Shown: positions 24,533 to 32,542 of the stretch, in pieces
How positions within the stretch are numbered: the first letter of the stretch is position 1
Layout of the letters: every line of letters starts with the position of its first letter
NCBI RefSeq assembly: GCF_014489615.1
Contig: NZ_CP060825.1
Location: forward strand, 4,164,501-4,228,500
Direction: 5' to 3'
DNA from: Streptomyces genisteinicus
GTDB taxonomy: Bacteria > Actinomycetota > Actinomycetes > Streptomycetales > Streptomycetaceae
DNA: 64,000 bases
Notes under the pieces: generated by a model
Seen by the model: only the letters and a program-made list of their open reading frames with translations
Databases searched by the model: none
What the model was told of the DNA's origin: nothing
Made by a program: the position numbers and the translations under genes

Positions 24533-26440
24533 GTGTCCGCCGATCTGGTCCCTCCCACCGGTGCCCCCGCCCTGGTGGAGCCCCGCAAGCAGCTGGTGAA
24601 CGGTGTCGTACGGGAGGTGTCCGTCCCGCCTCTCGTGCCTCCGGTCGCCCGGGGCTCCCTCGCCGACATCCCGTTCGACAACGAGCGCGACGCCCCCGGC
24701 GAGGCCGTGCTCAGCCGCAAGGACGCCGAAGGGCGGTGGCAGGACGTCACGGCCGCCGAGTTCGCCGCCGACGTGCGGGCCGTCGCCAAGGGACTGGTCG
24801 CGGAAGGGCTGAAGCCCGGCGACCGCCTCGCGATCATGGCCCGGACGACCTACGAGTGGACGCTGCTCGACTTCGCCGCCTGGGCCGCGGGGCTCGTCAC
24901 CGTCCCCGTCTACCCCACGTCCTCCGCGTTCCAGGCCCGCTGGATCCTGGAGAACTCCGGAGCGGCGGCCTGCGCGGTCGAGAACGCCGAACAGGCCCGG
25001 CTGATCAGCCAGGAGCGCAAGCAGCTTCCGGGCCTCGACCACCTGTGGGTCTTCGACACCGGGGCCGTGGGGCAGCTCCGCGCGGCCGGCGAGCGCGCCC
25101 GGATCCCCGAGGCGGTGCTCACCTCCCGCCGGGAGAGCCTCACCCCGGACTCCGCGGCGACCCTGATCTACACCTCGGGCACCACCGGCCGCCCCAAGGG
25201 CTGCGTGATCACCCACGGCAACTTCTTCGCCGAGGTCGACAACGCCATCGAGCTCCTGCACCCCGTCTTCAAGTCGGTCAGCAAGGACCCCGCGTCCACC
25301 CTGCTGTTCCTGCCCCTGTCGCACGTCTTCGGACGCATGGTCGCCATCGGCTGTCTGCGCGCCCGGGTGCGCCTCGGTCACGCGCCGTCCATCAAGACGG
25401 ACGACCTGCTCGCCGACCTCGCCGGCTTCCGCCCCACGTTCCTGCTGGCCATCCCCTACGTGCTGGAGAAGGTCTTCAACACCGGCCGCGCCACGGCCGA
25501 GAAGATGGGCCGCGCCTCGTCCTTCGACCGGGCCGCCGGCATCGCCCGGCGGTACGGGCAGGCCGTGGAGGCCGCCGAGCAGGGCACCGGACCGGGCCCG
25601 TCGCTCGGGCTGCGGGCCGCCCGCGCGCTGTACGACCCGCTGGTCTACCGCCGTATCCGGGCCGCGCTCGGCGGCAAGGTCCGCTACGCGATCTGCGGCG
25701 GCTCACCGCTCGGCAGCCGGCTCGCGGCGTTCTACGCGGGCGCCGGCATCCAGATCTTCGAGGGCTACGGCCTCACCGAGACCACGGCCGCCTCCACCGT
25801 CACGCCGCCCCTGAGGCCCCGGCTCGGCACCGTGGGCTGGCCGATGCCGGGCACCGCGGTGCGGATCGCGGACGACGGCGAGGTGCTGCTGAGCGGCGGT
25901 CACGTCTTCGGCGGGTACTGGGACCCGGAGCGGGAGGCCGCCGTCCCCGTCGTGGAGGACGGCTGGCTGCCCACCGGCGATCTGGGGACCCTCGACGAGG
26001 GCGGCTACCTCACGATCACCGGACGGAAGAAGGACATCATCATCACCTCGGGCGGCAAGAACGTCGCCCCCGCCCCGCTGGAGGACTGGCTGCGGGCCCA
26101 CCCGCTGGTGGGCCAGTGCATGGTCGTCGGCGACGACCGTCCCTACGTCACGGCGCTGATCACCCTGGAACCGGACGGGCTCGACCACTGGCGGCGGATG
26201 AAGAAGAAGGCGGGGGTGCCGCTGGCGGAGATCGTCCGGGACGAGGAACTGCTCGCCGCGCTCCAGCGCGCCGTCGACGAGGCGAACCGGCTGGTGTCCC
26301 GGGCCGAGTCGATCCGGAAGTTCACCGTCCTCACCCGGGACTTCACGGAGGAGAGCGGCCATCTGACGCCGTCGCTCAAGCTCAAGCGGACGGAGATCGC
26401 GCGCGACTACGCGGCGGACATCGACGGCCTCTACCGGTAG
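24533..26440 (+). CDS. Long-chain fatty acid-CoA ligase (AMP-forming)
   Basis: A 635-residue ANL-superfamily enzyme. The P-loop-like AMP motif is YTSGTTGRPKG (about residues 213-223). GYGLTETTAA (about 411-420) and the TGDLG and GRKKDIII segments (about 482-503) mark the adenylation domain and hinge. It activates fatty acids to acyl-AMP and then acyl-CoA, feeding the thiolase encoded 110 bases upstream. The start is GTG 24533 after GAGGAG. Two hairpins downstream separate it from the convergent cold-shock gene. Confidence 0.93.
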   Translation: MSADLVPPTGAPALVEPRKQLVNGVVREVSVPPLVPPVARGSLADIPFDNERDAPGEAVLSRKDAEGRWQDVTAAEFAADVRAVAKGLVAEGLKPGDRLAIMARTTYEWTLLDFAAWAAGLVTVPVYPTSSAFQARWILENSGAAACAVENAEQARLISQERKQLPGLDHLWVFDTGAVGQLRAAGERARIPEAVLTSRRESLTPDSAATLIYTSGTTGRPKGCVITHGNFFAEVDNAIELLHPVFKSVSKDPASTLLFLPLSHVFGRMVAIGCLRARVRLGHAPSIKTDDLLADLAGFRPTFLLAIPYVLEKVFNTGRATAEKMGRASSFDRAAGIARRYGQAVEAAEQGTGPGPSLGLRAARALYDPLVYRRIRAALGGKVRYAICGGSPLGSRLAAFYAGAGIQIFEGYGLTETTAASTVTPPLRPRLGTVGWPMPGTAVRIADDGEVLLSGGHVFGGYWDPEREAAVPVVEDGWLPTGDLGTLDEGGYLTITGRKKDIIITSGGKNVAPAPLEDWLRAHPLVGQCMVVGDDRPYVTALITLEPDGLDHWRRMKKKAGVPLAEIVRDEELLAALQRAVDEANRLVSRAESIRKFTVLTRDFTEESGHLTPSLKLKRTEIARDYAADIDGLYR

Positions 26441-26445
26441 GCGGC

Positions 26446-26483
26446 GCGGCCCTCCCGGCGGTCCTCCCCGCCGGGAGGGCCGC
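26446..26483 (+). terminator. Hairpin after acyl-CoA ligase gene
   Basis: A perfect 14-bp inverted repeat (26446-26459 and 26470-26483) with a 10-nt loop begins six bases after the ligase stop codon and fits a terminator for that transcript. Confidence 0.8.
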
Positions 26484-26606
26484 CGCGGGCACCCGGGGGC
26501 CGGAAGCGGCGGCGGGCGGGGTAAGCCCCGGGGGACCCGCGCAGGGCGCGGGAAGCCGCGGAGGCAGCGGCGGGCGGGGGAGCCGCGGGCACGCCGCGGG
26601 AAAGGC

Positions 26607-26646
26607 AGGAGCCCTGCCCCGTACGACCGTACGGGGCAGGGCTCCT
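26607..26646 (-). terminator. Hairpin terminator for cold-shock gene
   Basis: A perfect 18-bp stem (26607-26624 and 26629-26646) with a 4-nt loop lies 41 bases past the end of the minus-strand cold-shock gene. On that strand it is followed by GCCTTTCCC, a modest pyrimidine run. It could also catch read-through from the plus strand. Confidence 0.85.
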
Positions 26647-26686
26647 TGGGTACTGCTAAGTCGTGCGCGATCGCCGACCCTGGCCC

Positions 26687-26890
26687 TTAGGCCGGGGTGA
26701 CGTTCTCCGCCTGCGGGCCCTTCGGGCCCTGGGTGACGTCGAAGTTCACGACCTGGTTCTCCTCGAGGGAGCGGAACCCGGACGCGTTGATCGCGGAGTA
26801 GTGGACGAAGACATCCGGGCCGCCGCCGTCCTGGGCGATGAAGCCGAAGCCCTTTTCAGCGTTGAACCACTTGACGGTTCCGGTAGCCAT
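26687..26890 (-). CDS. Cold-shock domain protein (CspA family)
   Basis: A 67-residue single cold-shock domain with both RNA-binding motifs, KWFNAEKGFGFI (RNP1, about residues 6-17) and DVFVHYSAI (RNP2, about 27-35). It should bind single-stranded RNA/DNA as an RNA chaperone. The start follows a near-perfect AAGGAGGGC ribosome binding site two bases before the ATG at 26890. The upstream leader is long and contains a terminator-like hairpin (26955-26982), which suggests control after transcription initiation. The mqnA gene diverges from it. Confidence 0.95.
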   Translation of the reverse strand: MATGTVKWFNAEKGFGFIAQDGGGPDVFVHYSAINASGFRSLEENQVVNFDVTQGPKGPQAENVTPA

Positions 26891-26954
26891 AAGCCCTCCT
26901 TGGGCCAAAGGGTTGCCCTGCTCCAGAACCTGCAAGAAGTCTGAAAACGACAAA

Positions 26955-26982
26955 AGCCTGCGGGTTACATGCTCCGCAGGCT
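26955..26982 (-). promoter_or_regulatory. Terminator-like hairpin in the cold-shock gene leader
   Basis: On the minus strand, AGCCTGCGG and CCGCAGGCT form a 9-bp stem with a 10-nt loop, followed at once by TTTGTCGTTTTC. A GC-rich stem plus a T-rich run is the form of an intrinsic terminator, and T-rich runs are rare here. It lies between the likely promoter (AGCCTA, that is TAGGCT on the minus strand, 27020-27025) and the ATG at 26890. It may attenuate transcription unless melted or bypassed, for example in the cold or by the protein itself. Confidence 0.65.
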
Positions 26983-27019
26983 CTGTACTGCAAGGGAAAC
27001 CAAACTGCAACTTGCGTCG

Positions 27020-27025
27020 AGCCTA
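27020..27025 (-). promoter_or_regulatory. Possible -10 element of the cold-shock gene
   Basis: Minus-strand TAGGCT in an otherwise plain region matches the TANNNT -10 pattern. Use of this site would give a leader of about 120 bases, in line with the long 5' regions of cold-shock mRNAs. No good -35 is visible. Confidence 0.4.
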
Positions 27026-27172
27026 GCACGCAGCGTGTGCGCAGCGGTAGAGGGAAAGATCACGTCACCCGTCCGTTTGACGGGGCGCCCGTCCCGCTGA
27101 CCCCCGACCCCTCCCACGAGGGACGACGTGCCGGTACGCGGCCCCGGCGGGGTCGGCGCGGCGGTGCGGGGC

Positions 27173-27178
27173 TAGCCT
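27173..27178 (+). promoter_or_regulatory. Possible -10 element of mqnA, leaderless type
   Basis: TAGCCT ends six bases before the GTG at 27185. There is no Shine-Dalgarno sequence, so the mRNA may begin at the start codon, as inferred for ubiX in the same pathway. Confidence 0.42.
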
Positions 27179-27184
27179 CACGAT

Positions 27185-28066
27185 GTGGACAGTCACGGTG
27201 AAAGCACAGCAACCGACATCCGGCGCAGCAGGCCGCGGGTCGGCCACATCCAGTTCCTGAACTGTCTCCCTCTTTACTGGGGGCTGGCCAGAACGGGAAC
27301 ACTGCTCGACCTGGAACTGACGAAGGACACTCCCGAGAAGCTCAGCGAGCGTCTGGTCCGCGGTGAACTCGACATCGCGCCGGTGACCCTGGTCGAATTC
27401 CTGCGCAATGCCGATGAACTCGTCGCATTCCCCGACCTCGCCGTCGGCTGCGACGGGCCCGTGATGTCCTGCGTGATCGTCTCCCAGCTCCCGCTGGAGC
27501 AGCTGGACGGCCAGCGGGTCGCCCTCGGCTCCACCTCGCGCACCTCGGTGCGCCTCGCGCAGCTGCTGCTGAGCGAGCAGTACGGGGTGGCGCCCGACTA
27601 CTTCACCTGCCCGCCGGACCTCGGCGTGATGATGCAGGAGGCCCAGGCCGCCGTCCTCATCGGCGACGCGGCGCTGCGCGCCTCGCTGCACGACGCCCCG
27701 CGGCTGGGCCTGCGGGTCCACGACCTGGGCCTCATGTGGAAGGAGTGGACCGGGCTGCCGTTCGTCTTCGCCGTCTGGGCCGCCCGCAAGGACTACCTGG
27801 CCCGCGAGCCGCAGGTGGTGCACAAGGTGCACGAGGCGTTCCTCGCCTCCCGGGACGTCTCCCTGGAGGAGGTCACCAAGGTCGCCGAACAGGCCGCGCG
27901 CTGGGAGGCCTTCGACGCCGAGCTGCTGGAACGCTACTTCACCACGCTGGACTTCCGTTTCGGCGCGGACCAGCTCGCCGGGGTGCGGGAGTTCGCCCGC
28001 CGGACCGGGCCGACCACCGGGTTCCCCGCCGACGTCCGGGTGGAACTGCTCGCTCCGACCGCCTGA
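27185..28066 (+). CDS. mqnA: Chorismate dehydratase MqnA
   Basis: A 293-residue member of the MqnA/MqnD (periplasmic-binding-like fold) family. MqnA removes water from chorismate to give 3-[(1-carboxyvinyl)oxy]benzoate, the first committed step of the futalosine menaquinone route and the substrate of MqnE (15729). Family features include RVGHIQFLNCLPLYWGL near the N-terminus, the TPEKLSERLVRGELDIAPV stretch, and the ALGSTSRTSVRL and GDAAL segments. It is transcribed alone, divergently from the cold-shock gene. Confidence 0.94.
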   Translation: MDSHGESTATDIRRSRPRVGHIQFLNCLPLYWGLARTGTLLDLELTKDTPEKLSERLVRGELDIAPVTLVEFLRNADELVAFPDLAVGCDGPVMSCVIVSQLPLEQLDGQRVALGSTSRTSVRLAQLLLSEQYGVAPDYFTCPPDLGVMMQEAQAAVLIGDAALRASLHDAPRLGLRVHDLGLMWKEWTGLPFVFAVWAARKDYLAREPQVVHKVHEAFLASRDVSLEEVTKVAEQAARWEAFDAELLERYFTTLDFRFGADQLAGVREFARRTGPTTGFPADVRVELLAPTA

Positions 28067-28222
28067 CCCACCCCCGACCGGCCCGGGGCGGTCAGGGGCG
28101 AGGCGGTGCCCGGCCGCCGCAGGCCGTGCGATCGGCCTCCCGCCGTCCGGCCGCCCCCGCCGGGCGTCGCGGGGCAGCCCTTAGTCTGGCCCGACGGACC
28201 AGGACCGACCGGGGGAGTCGAC

Positions 28223-29920
28223 ATGCAGCCGCTGGATCCGGACGAGCCGCGCAGCATCGGCGGGTACCGGCTGCTGGGCCGGCTGGGCGCGGGCGGCATG
28301 GGGCGCGTCTACCTCGGCCGCAGCGCCGGGGGGCGCACCGTCGCGGTCAAGGCCGTCCATCCGCACTTCGCGCTCGACGACGAGTTCCGGGCCCGGTTCC
28401 GGCGCGAGGTCGAGGCGGCCCGGCGGGTCGGCGGGGAGTGGACCGCCCCCGTCCTCGACGCCGGGCCCGACGACCGCGTGCCCTGGGTGGCCACCGGATA
28501 CGTCGCGGGCCCCTCGCTCTCCCAGGCGGTCGCCGCACACGGGCCGCTGCCCGCCGACGCCGTACGGGTCCTCGGCGCCGGACTCGCGCGTGCCCTGGAG
28601 CACGTGCACGCGCTGGGGCTGGTGCACCGGGACGTGAAGCCGTCGAACGTCCTGCTCACCCTGGAAGGGCCCCGGCTGATCGACTTCGGCATCGCCCGCG
28701 CCTCCGACGGCACCGCCTCGCTCACCTCCACCGGCGTCTCCGTGGGGTCACCGGGCTACATGGCGCCCGAGCAGATCCTCGGCAAGCCGGTCACCGGAGC
28801 GGCCGACGTCTTCTCCCTCGGGGCCGTCCTCGTCCACGCGGCGACCGGGCAGGCGCCGTTCGCCGGCGACTCGTCCGCGGCACTGCTCTACAAGGTGGTC
28901 CACGAGGAGCCCGAACTGGGCGCCATGGACGCCTCGATGCTCGACGTCGCCCGCGCCTGCCTTGCCAAGGACCCGGCCGCCCGGCCCGCCCCCGCCGAGC
29001 TCGCCGCACGGCTCGACGAGGCGGGTGCGGACATCGGTCCCGGCGGCTGGCTGCCCGCACCCGTCGTCCGGACGATCAGCCACGCGGCCGTCGAGCTGCT
29101 GCACCTGGAGTCCTTCCCCGAGTCCGTCCCCGCGGACGCGGCGGGGCGGGCCTCGGGCCCGGTCCCGTTCGCCGCTCCGGCGGGGGTCTTCGGCCCGCCC
29201 GTCGAACCGGCCGGGCCGGCCGCGCCATGGGCCCCCGCCACGGGCCCGGACGGTCCGGGCGCCCGCCCCGACCCGGCCGCCGGGCCGACGGCCGGGGCGC
29301 CGGGCGGGCTGTCGCTCACCGCGAGCGGCGGGCCCCGGGGCCGCCGGATCAGCTGCACCCTGGCGCTCACCGTGGCCGGCGCGCTGGCCGCCGTGACCCT
29401 CGGCGCCGCGTTCGTGACGGATCTGCTGCCGGGAGCGGGCGGCGGGAACAAGGGGGCCGACGCCGGAAAGCAGCCGAGCTCCTCGGCGACCGCGTCCGAG
29501 GCCCCGGGCGGGGGCGACGGCGGTGCGGGCGACGGCGGTGCGGGCGACGGCGGTGCCGCGGGCCGGGTGCCGAAGGAGTTCGCGGGCACCTGGTCGGGCG
29601 CGGTCACCGCCGCCGGGCTCCCGGCCGGGACGATGAAGGTCACCCTGCGCGAGGCCGCGGCCGCCGGCGAGCGCGCCGGCACGGCGGAACAGACGGACAT
29701 CCTCGGGAACTTCATCTGCGAGGACGTCCTCACCGTCGTGGAGGTGAAGGACCGCACCCTGGTCGTCGACTCGGAGGCGGGCCCGCGCAGCACCGGCGTC
29801 TGCACCACCGGCACCTCCCGTATCCGGCTCGAACTCCGGGACGGCGGGCTGCGCTACACCTCCACCGACGACCGTGCGGGCCGTCCCACGGGCACGCTGG
29901 CCCGCGACGGCGGGGAGTGA
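28223..29920 (+). CDS. Transmembrane serine/threonine protein kinase
   Basis: A 565-residue eukaryotic-like (Hanks) kinase. The glycine loop GAGGMG (22-27), Lys43 (AVKA), catalytic HRDVKPSN (135-142), DFG (154-156) and APE (about 180-182) are all intact. A Pro/Ala/Gly-rich juxtamembrane linker (290-370) leads to one membrane helix (about 372-395). An extracellular domain of about 120 residues follows a Gly/Asp-rich repeat (GAGDG units near 435-450). No PASTA repeats are present, so the signal sensed is unknown. ATG 28223 follows GGGGGAG. Confidence 0.93.
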   Translation: MQPLDPDEPRSIGGYRLLGRLGAGGMGRVYLGRSAGGRTVAVKAVHPHFALDDEFRARFRREVEAARRVGGEWTAPVLDAGPDDRVPWVATGYVAGPSLSQAVAAHGPLPADAVRVLGAGLARALEHVHALGLVHRDVKPSNVLLTLEGPRLIDFGIARASDGTASLTSTGVSVGSPGYMAPEQILGKPVTGAADVFSLGAVLVHAATGQAPFAGDSSAALLYKVVHEEPELGAMDASMLDVARACLAKDPAARPAPAELAARLDEAGADIGPGGWLPAPVVRTISHAAVELLHLESFPESVPADAAGRASGPVPFAAPAGVFGPPVEPAGPAAPWAPATGPDGPGARPDPAAGPTAGAPGGLSLTASGGPRGRRISCTLALTVAGALAAVTLGAAFVTDLLPGAGGGNKGADAGKQPSSSATASEAPGGGDGGAGDGGAGDGGAAGRVPKEFAGTWSGAVTAAGLPAGTMKVTLREAAAAGERAGTAEQTDILGNFICEDVLTVVEVKDRTLVVDSEAGPRSTGVCTTGTSRIRLELRDGGLRYTSTDDRAGRPTGTLARDGGE

Positions 29921-29921
29921 C

Positions 29922-29942
29922 CCGGCGGGCCCGGCCCGCCGG
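29922..29942 (+). terminator. Hairpin after kinase gene
   Basis: CCGGCGGGC and GCCCGCCGG form a perfect 9-bp stem with a 3-nt loop two bases after the kinase stop. It is a probable terminator. Confidence 0.65.
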
Positions 29943-30258
29943 TCCGGGTCCGCGGGACGTCTGCCGCCCGGGCCCGTCACCAGGGCCCCCGCGCCGTCCT
30001 TCCGCGCCGGCCGCCACGGTGCCCGGGGACGCCCGCCTGCCGTCGCCGTGCCGGGCTGCTCCCGGGGTGTTCCCGCCGGCCGCCACGGTCCGCCAGCCGC
30101 CCGCGCGACCGCGCCCTTCCGCGCCGGCCGGGCCCCGCGCGGCGCGTGCGGCCCGGGGCCGCCGCCGACGGGTACGCGCCGCGGGCTCCCCTGACCCCGT
30201 CCGGGTGCCCGGCGACCCCGCAGGCCCCGGCCACGGGTCCGCGTCCCGCCGCAAGAAC

Positions 30259-30386
30259 CCCGCCCGGCTCCCGCGGGCGCCGATGCCGCTCGCGGCCGTC
30301 CGCCGCAAGGACCCCGCCCGGCCCCGCCCGCCGGCGGGTGTCCCGCCCGGCTCCCGCGGGCGCCGACGCCGCTCGCGGCCGTCCGC
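30259..30386. repeat. Pair of 45-nt direct repeats upstream of mqnC
   Basis: The stretches 30259-30303 and 30342-30386 are identical over 45 bases except for one position (T versus C, in GATGCC/GACGCC). Flanking CCGCAAG(A/G)ACCCCGCCCGG is also repeated at about 30249 and 30302, so the whole interval looks like a partly decayed tandem duplication of about 83 bp. Confidence 0.8.
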
Positions 30387-30450
30387 GGACCGTGGCGTAG
30401 CCTGGATCGGTCCGCAGATCCGCAAGTGAACCGCCGAAGGGTGACGCCCG

Positions 30451-31650
30451 GTGACCGAGAAGGCCGACCTTCAGCCCGTCCTGGACCGTGCCGCCGCAGG
30501 GGGCCGGATCACCCCGGAAGAGGCGCTCGACCTCTACCGCTCCGCGCCCCTGCACGCCCTGGGCGCCGCGGCCGACGCCGTGCGCCGGCGCCGCTACGCG
30601 GGTACCGAGCACATCGCGACGTACATCATCGAGCGCAACATCAACTACACCAACGTGTGCGTCACCGCCTGCCGCTTCTGCGCCTTCTACGCCGCGCCGA
30701 AGGACACGGACAAGGGCTGGAGCCGCGACCTCGACGACATCCTCCGGCGCTGCGCGGAGACCGTCGAACTGGGCGGCACCCAGATCATGTTCCAGGGCGG
30801 CCACCACCCGGACTACGGCGTCGAGTACTACGAGGAGCACTTCGCCGCGATCAAGAAGGAGTTCCCGCAGCTGGTGATCCACTCGCTCGGCGCCTCCGAG
30901 ATCGAGCACATGGCGCGGATCTCCAAGGTCTCCGCGGAGGAGGCCATCCGCCGCATCCACGCCGCCGGGCTGGACTCCTTCGCCGGAGCCGGCGCCGAGC
31001 TGCTGCCCGAGCGGCCGCGCAAGGCCATCGCGCCGCTCAAGGAGTCCGGCGAGCGCTGGCTGGAGATCATGGAGATCGCCCACGGCCTGGGCGTCGAGTC
31101 CACCTCGACGATGCTCATGGGCACCGGCGAGACCAACGCCGAGCGCATCGAGCACCTGCGGATGATCCGCGACGTGCAGGACCGCACGGGCGGCTTCCGT
31201 GCCTTCATCCCGTACACGTACCAGCCCGAGAACAACCACCTCAAGGGCCGTACGCAGGCGACCCTGTTCGAGTACCTCCGCATGATCGCCATCGCGCGGC
31301 TCTTCCTCGACAACGTCGCCCACATCCAGGGCTCCTGGCTGACCACCGGCAAGGAGGTCGGCCAGCTGTCGCTGCACTACGGCGCCGACGACCTCGGCTC
31401 GATCATGCTGGAGGAGAACGTCGTCTCCTCCGCCGGCGCGAAGCACCGCAGCAACCGCCTGGAGATCATCGACCTGATCCGCAAGGCGGGACGGGTCCCG
31501 GCCCAGCGGACCACCACGTACGAGCACATCGCGGTCCACGAGGACCCGGCGGACGACCCGGTCGACGAGCGCGTCGTCTCGCACATCTCGTCGACGGCGA
31601 TCGAGGGCGGCACGGCGCACCCGGAGCTGAAGCTGCTGAGCGCCAACTGA
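30451..31650 (+). CDS. mqnC: Cyclic dehypoxanthinyl futalosine synthase MqnC
   Basis: A 399-residue radical SAM enzyme with CxxxCxxC motif CVTACRFC (Cys70, Cys74, Cys77). The family-specific FQGGHHPDYGVEYYE region (about 115-129) identifies it as MqnC rather than MqnE. It cyclises dehypoxanthine futalosine, a later step in the futalosine pathway. MqnB and MqnD, which act around it, are not in the window. The GTG at 30451 follows GAAGGG. The next gene starts seven bases after its stop, so they are probably co-transcribed. Confidence 0.95.
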   Translation: MTEKADLQPVLDRAAAGGRITPEEALDLYRSAPLHALGAAADAVRRRRYAGTEHIATYIIERNINYTNVCVTACRFCAFYAAPKDTDKGWSRDLDDILRRCAETVELGGTQIMFQGGHHPDYGVEYYEEHFAAIKKEFPQLVIHSLGASEIEHMARISKVSAEEAIRRIHAAGLDSFAGAGAELLPERPRKAIAPLKESGERWLEIMEIAHGLGVESTSTMLMGTGETNAERIEHLRMIRDVQDRTGGFRAFIPYTYQPENNHLKGRTQATLFEYLRMIAIARLFLDNVAHIQGSWLTTGKEVGQLSLHYGADDLGSIMLEENVVSSAGAKHRSNRLEIIDLIRKAGRVPAQRTTTYEHIAVHEDPADDPVDERVVSHISSTAIEGGTAHPELKLLSAN

Positions 31651-31657
31651 GGCCGCC

Positions 31658-32257
31658 GTGCTGACGATCCACGTCGCCGAGGCGTCGCCCGGCTCCGCCG
31701 TCCTGGTCGACGGCGCCGCGGTGCTCGCCGTCGGCCCGTACGAGGACCTGGCCGCCGCCCGCCCCGCGGCACGGGTGCGGCGGTGGCCCGGCATCCTCAC
31801 GCCCGGCCTGCTCAACCCGTACGGCCCCGAACTGCTGGAGGGCTGCTACCACCCGGACCCGCGCGAGGCGGACACGCTCGGGACGGAGCCGGTCACCGGG
31901 GAACGGGCGCGGGCCCTGTTCCGCGAGGACCCCGCGCGGCAGGGCGCGAGCGCCCGGCGCGGAGTGCAGCGCCTCCTCGCCCACGGCACCGTCGCCGTCG
32001 CCGGCGAGCTGCGCGGCCGGGCCGCCCAGGACGCGGTGCGCCGAGCCGGGCTCGCGGTCGGCCGCCGCCCCGGGACCCTGCCGGGGCCGCCGTCCTTCTC
32101 CCCGGTCCCGCTGGTCCTGCTCCCGCAGCCGCAACCGGGCGGCCCCGCCCGCTTCGCGGTCTTCGACGTCCCCGACCGGGCCGCGCTGGTGCGCCTGGGC
32201 GCGTCCACCTGCGTGGCCACCGTCGTCGGCGGCCGCCTGGTGTACCGGGCGCGGTAG
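31658..32257 (+). CDS. Imidazolonepropionase-like domain protein lacking a catalytic core
   Basis: A 199-residue protein. The N-terminal 50 residues look like the small beta-sandwich and entry strand of amidohydrolases, ending in WPGILTPGLLNPYG where active enzymes have the metal-binding HxH. The C-terminal VVGGRLVYRAR resembles the end of the same composite domain. The barrel between is reduced to about 120 residues and no HxH metal site is seen, so hydrolase activity is doubtful. Its place seven bases behind mqnC and before the methyltransferase suggests some link to menaquinone synthesis. Confidence 0.72.
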   Translation: MLTIHVAEASPGSAVLVDGAAVLAVGPYEDLAAARPAARVRRWPGILTPGLLNPYGPELLEGCYHPDPREADTLGTEPVTGERARALFREDPARQGASARRGVQRLLAHGTVAVAGELRGRAAQDAVRRAGLAVGRRPGTLPGPPSFSPVPLVLLPQPQPGGPARFAVFDVPDRAALVRLGASTCVATVVGGRLVYRAR

Positions 32258-32542
32258 GGCGGCAGGGCGCCCTGCGGACGCCCTGTGCAGGACACGTGGC
32301 CGCCCCGTGCCGGCCACGTCCACGGACCCTCCGCGGACGCCCCGCGCCCGACCGGTCCTTCGGGCCCCGCGGCCGCTCCGCGCCCGCCCCGTCCACGGGC
32401 CCTCCGCGCACGCCGGCGGCCGGGCCCGCGGCCCGTCACCGGAGCGCCCGCGCCGGAAAGGCCGCACCCGGCCTCTCCCGCCCCCGCCGGCGGGGGCGGG
32501 GCAGGCCCGGCGGGTCCGGACCGGGCTGCTTGAATGGGGTTC

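Larger units (their letters stand above)
29921..30450. other. GC-rich intergenic region between kinase and mqnC
   Basis: Open frames here are Arg/Pro/Ala-rich in all phases and look like GC-driven artefacts, so no gene is called. Contents: a hairpin behind the kinase (29922-29942), a pair of 45-nt direct repeats (30259-30303 and 30342-30386), and TAGCCT at 30398-30403, a likely -10 for mqnC with a leader of about 40 bases. Confidence 0.55.

Noticed and set aside
20858..26440. Polyketide or specialised-metabolite gene cluster
   Set aside because: FabG, MaoC, thiolase and ligase are stand-alone fatty acid enzymes. No ketosynthase, carrier protein or tailoring genes are present.
29921..30450. 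Gene encoded in the kinase-mqnC gap
   Set aside because: All frames give Pro/Arg/Ala-rich low-complexity translations without start signals or motifs, and repeats explain part of the sequence.
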